Shown piece by piece: positions 6,233 to 8,023 of a DNA stretch of 8,023 bases (its first letter is position 1; each line of letters begins with the position of its first letter). The DNA comes from an uncultured Desulfovibrionaceae bacterium (GTDB lineage Bacteria; Desulfobacterota; Desulfovibrionia; Desulfovibrionales; Desulfovibrionaceae), in contig CASQEL010000075.1 of the NCBI GenBank assembly GCA_949427775.1, forward strand, positions 1 to 8,023, read 5' to 3'. The translations under genes were made by a program, and so were the position numbers. The notes beneath the pieces are model-generated. The model ran no database searches. It saw nothing but the letters and a program-made list of their open reading frames with translations, and was not told the DNA's origin.

Positions 6233-6252
6233 GTTGATTGTTTCCACAATCA
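6227..6252. promoter_or_regulatory. Two overlapping perfect dyads, candidate operator of hydG
   Basis: ATCAACGTTGAT (6227-6238) is a perfect 12 bp palindrome. TGATTGT (6235-6241) and ACAATCA (6246-6252) form a perfect 7-4-7 inverted repeat that shares TGAT with it. They sit about 107-130 bp before the hydG start in an AT-rich segment. The geometry (18 bp, 7-4-7) is that of many dimeric repressors; Rex and CRP/FNR-type regulators use sites of similar size, but the half-sites here match neither TTGTGAA nor TTGAT-N4-ATCAA. The regulator is unknown. Confidence 0.4.
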
Positions 6253-6261
6253 GCACCACGT

Positions 6262-6316
6262 TCCCGCGTTGTGCGGGAGCGCTGCCGTCAGATTGCTTTC
6301 CGGGGCGTTCCCCCGG
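6262..6316 (+). other. Two perfect stem-loops in the probable hydG mRNA leader
   Basis: TCCCGC/GCGGGA (6262-6267 and 6273-6278, loop GTTGT) and CCGGGG/CCCCGG (6300-6305 and 6311-6316, loop CGTTC) are both perfect six-pair stems with five-base loops. They lie between the dyads and the ribosome binding site and would be part of the 5' leader if transcription starts near 6230. Neither has a U-tract. They may stabilise the leader or be a by-product of GC richness. Confidence 0.35.
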
Positions 6317-6343
6317 CAGGATACCGTGTACCGTCTACCTCGC

Positions 6344-6349
6344 AAGGAG
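6344..6349 (+). promoter_or_regulatory. hydG: Ribosome binding site of hydG
   Basis: AAGGAG, nine bases before the ATG at 6359. It decides the start, since the frame is open much further upstream (to 5948) but no such site precedes the earlier start codons. Confidence 0.75.
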
Positions 6350-6358
6350 CGATTCATC

Positions 6359-7762
6359 ATGTCGAACGAACAGGTGCCCAAATGGTTGGATGCTGCCGCC
6401 ATCGAAACTGCCCTGCAACGCAAAGAAGCGCCGGACGCCGCTGAACTGCGCGATATCCTGGACAAATCCCTCGCCCTGGAGTGTCTTTCAATTCAGGAAA
6501 TCGCCGCGCTCATCAACGCGAACGGGCCGGAGCAGCGGCAGGAAATTCTGAATGCGGCGCGGAAGGTCAAGGAACTGGTGTACGGCGACCGCGTCGTGCT
6601 CAGCGCGCCTTTGCATATTTCCAACTATTGCGACAGCGAATGCATGTACTGCGCCTTCCGGCACAGTAACGATTCCGTGGAACGCAAGCGCATGACCGAA
6701 GAGGAAATTGTGCAGGCCACGACCAAGCTCATCCGGCAGGGCCACAAGCGTCTGCTGCTGGTCGCCGGAGAATCCTGGCCCAAGGGCGGCCTGACGTATG
6801 TGCTGGATGCCGCCCGCACCATTTATCAGGTGCGCGTGGGCTCCGGCGGGGAAATCCGCCGCGTCAACATCAATCTGCCGCCGCTGACCAACGAGGAATA
6901 CGCCGAGCTGAAAGATGCGGATTTGGGCACCTGTCTGCTGTATCAGGACACCTATCACGAGGAGAGCTACAAAAAGGCCCATGTGAAGGGACCCAAGAGC
7001 AATTTCGTGCGGCGTCTCAACGCGCAGGACAAGGCCATGGAAGCGGGCGTGCCCGATGTGGGGCTGGGGCTTATGCTGGGTCTGGGCCCGTGGCAGTACG
7101 ATTTGTTGGCGCTGGCCCTTCATTCGGCCCATCTGGAGCGCATTTATGACTCGGGGTGCCGTACGGTCAGCATGCACCGCATGCGTCCGGCGCCCCGCGC
7201 CCTGTTGGATACGGTGCCGTATCCGGTGTCGGATTTCGACTACCAGCGGTGCGTTTCTCTCGTGCGTCTGGCCATTCCCTATACGGGCATCATCCTCACC
7301 ACCAAGGAACCTGCCCAGTTGTGGCGGTTCGGATGCGATGCCGGGGCCTCGCAACTGCTGACAGGCAGCGTGGCCAACCCCTATGAGTCGTGGAATTCTC
7401 AACCCGGTCCGGGAGAAGTGCGCTTCCCCATCGGCGAAGATTGCCATGTGGATGAAGTCGTCCGCTTTCTTATCGAGGAGGCCCGGCACCTGCCGTCGTT
7501 CTGCACGGCCTGCCCGCGCCTGGGGCGCTCCGGCGCGGAGTTTGTGGAGATGGTCCGTTGCGGGGGCATGGAAAGCCAGTGCGGCCCCAATTCCATAGCC
7601 TCGTTTGAAGAATATCTGTTGGGATACGCCACTCCCTATACGCGGCAGCAGGGCGAGTCGCTGATCAAGGTCAAAATGGAAGCGATGCAGGAACATGAGC
7701 GTATGGCCGCCGAAAAGATTCTTGCCAAGGTCAAGGCGGGACGGCGGGACGAGTTCATCTGA
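6359..7762 (+). CDS. hydG: HydG, [FeFe]-hydrogenase H-cluster maturase (radical SAM tyrosine lyase)
   Basis: HydG cleaves tyrosine with S-adenosylmethionine and converts the fragment to the CO and cyanide ligands of the hydrogenase H-cluster, on an Fe-S cluster passed on with HydE and HydF. The 467 residues match the usual length of about 470. The radical SAM triad CX3CX2C is C91, C95, C98 in SNYCDSECMYCAF. The second triad, CX2CX22C, is C382, C385, C408 in the C-terminal domain and separates HydG from ThiH. Other family segments are GHKRLLLVAGE (128-138), GEIRRVNIN (164-172), LLYQDTYH (193-200), VPYPVSDFDY (286-295) and IPYTGIIL (306-313). The cluster motif differs from the common CVNNCVYC, and MHRMRPA (272-278) replaces the common VPRLRPA. 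No hydE, hydF or hydA is in the window, so partners must be elsewhere. The function call is secure unless this is a divergent paralogue. Confidence 0.92.
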   Translation: MSNEQVPKWLDAAAIETALQRKEAPDAAELRDILDKSLALECLSIQEIAALINANGPEQRQEILNAARKVKELVYGDRVVLSAPLHISNYCDSECMYCAFRHSNDSVERKRMTEEEIVQATTKLIRQGHKRLLLVAGESWPKGGLTYVLDAARTIYQVRVGSGGEIRRVNINLPPLTNEEYAELKDADLGTCLLYQDTYHEESYKKAHVKGPKSNFVRRLNAQDKAMEAGVPDVGLGLMLGLGPWQYDLLALALHSAHLERIYDSGCRTVSMHRMRPAPRALLDTVPYPVSDFDYQRCVSLVRLAIPYTGIILTTKEPAQLWRFGCDAGASQLLTGSVANPYESWNSQPGPGEVRFPIGEDCHVDEVVRFLIEEARHLPSFCTACPRLGRSGAEFVEMVRCGGMESQCGPNSIASFEEYLLGYATPYTRQQGESLIKVKMEAMQEHERMAAEKILAKVKAGRRDEFI

Positions 7763-7795
7763 CGCCCCTCGACAGGAGCATATCCCGAATAGGGA

Positions 7796-7830
7796 ACGAG
7801 GCCCTCGTCGTCATTCGGCGAGGGCCTCGT
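7796..7830. terminator. GC-rich hairpin after hydG, probable transcription terminator
   Basis: ACGAGGCCCTCG (7796-7807) and CGAGGGCCTCGT (7819-7830) are perfect 12 bp inverted copies. Three more pairs, one of them G-U, close the loop to five bases. It lies 33 bp after the hydG stop. There is no T-run on either strand, so it is not a textbook intrinsic terminator. A role in ending transcription in both directions between convergent genes, or in protecting the 3' end of hydG mRNA, is inferred from its position. Confidence 0.55.
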
Positions 7831-7964
7831 CTGCCGGTTACTCGAAAGGATGTTCGTGTGCGCTGAACGCTGGTATTCCATAATCAACATGTGCCGTGAA
7901 AAAGACAGGAAAGATTATGAAGTCCGCCCTGTCGCCGCGGAGCGCGGGGGCCGGAAGCACGCGA

Positions 7965-8023
7965 TTATTTGGCGTAGACGCCGTCCAGTCTGACGTCGGA
8001 ACTACATTCGGCGTTGGCGGCCC
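7965..8023 (-). CDS. 3' end of an unrecognised gene, partial
   Basis: Reading in from the right edge on the minus strand, an open frame gives AANAECSSDVRLDGVYAK and then TAA at 7967-7965. The short sequence looks like the end of a real protein, and codon third positions are G/C-biased as in the neighbours. It would be convergent with hydG. Eighteen residues are too few to name a family, and chance cannot be excluded. Confidence 0.35.
   Translation of the reverse strand, partial: AANAECSSDVRLDGVYAK

Noticed and set aside
6227..6252. The dyads as an FNR box or Rex operator
   Set aside because: The half-site order is ATCAA then TTGAT, the reverse of FNR, and the 7-4-7 arms are TGATTGT rather than TTGTGAA.
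5948..6358. 411-base N-terminal extension of the hydG frame
   Set aside because: The translation is Arg/Cys/Gly-rich and has no HydG homology. HydG normally starts where ATG 6359 lies, and that ATG has a good ribosome binding site.
6488..7696. 402-codon minus-strand ORF opposite hydG
   Set aside because: A shadow of hydG. Conserved radical SAM motifs prove the plus strand is the coding one.
7873..7994. Short plus-strand ORF from ATGTGCCG near 7889 in the tail of the window
   Set aside because: About 34 codons, no ribosome binding site, and it overlaps the more plausible minus-strand gene end.

Overview
The window looks like chromosomal DNA from a GC-rich anaerobic bacterium, most likely a sulfate- or sulfite-reducing member of the Desulfovibrionales (Desulfovibrio/Bilophila type). 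This is an inference from the gene mix (HydG for [FeFe]-hydrogenase maturation, a UPF0280 protein, an extra EF-G), the codon composition and the presence of unrecognised exported proteins. No marker gene settles the taxon. I see no mobile element, CRISPR array, tRNA or rRNA.

Left part (1 to about 4800), all on the minus strand. Read in the direction of transcription it begins with a possible 60-residue ORF (4630-4812). A tight four-gene cluster follows: a divergent ornithine/aspartate carbamoyltransferase homologue (3695-4594), a 53-residue protein (3552-3713, overlapping its upstream neighbour), a secreted 414-residue protein of unknown function (2295-3539), and a short, degenerate histidinol-dehydrogenase-like protein (1409-2293, one base after the previous stop). 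After a 130 bp gap comes the first 426 codons of a translation elongation factor G (1-1278, running off the window edge). The EF-G gene is not next to rpsL, rpsG or tuf on its upstream side, so it may be a second EF-G.

The carbamoyltransferase-like and HisD-like proteins keep the fold signatures of their families but lack key catalytic motifs (STRTR and HCLP in the former, the GPNHVLPT segment in the latter). The cluster therefore looks like two repurposed amino-acid-biosynthesis folds made together with an exported protein and a micro-protein. This is the most unusual content of the window.

Right part (about 4813 to the end), mostly plus strand. A 327 bp divergent intergenic region precedes a UPF0280 (ApbE-like fold) gene (5140-5883). 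A 475 bp non-coding stretch follows. It carries a long hairpin with a U-tract, an AT-rich segment with two overlapping perfect dyads, and two leader hairpins. It leads into hydG (6359-7762), the radical-SAM tyrosine lyase that makes CO and cyanide for the [FeFe]-hydrogenase H-cluster. A strong GC-rich hairpin lies 33 bp after hydG. The last 59 bases appear to hold the 3' end of a convergent minus-strand gene.
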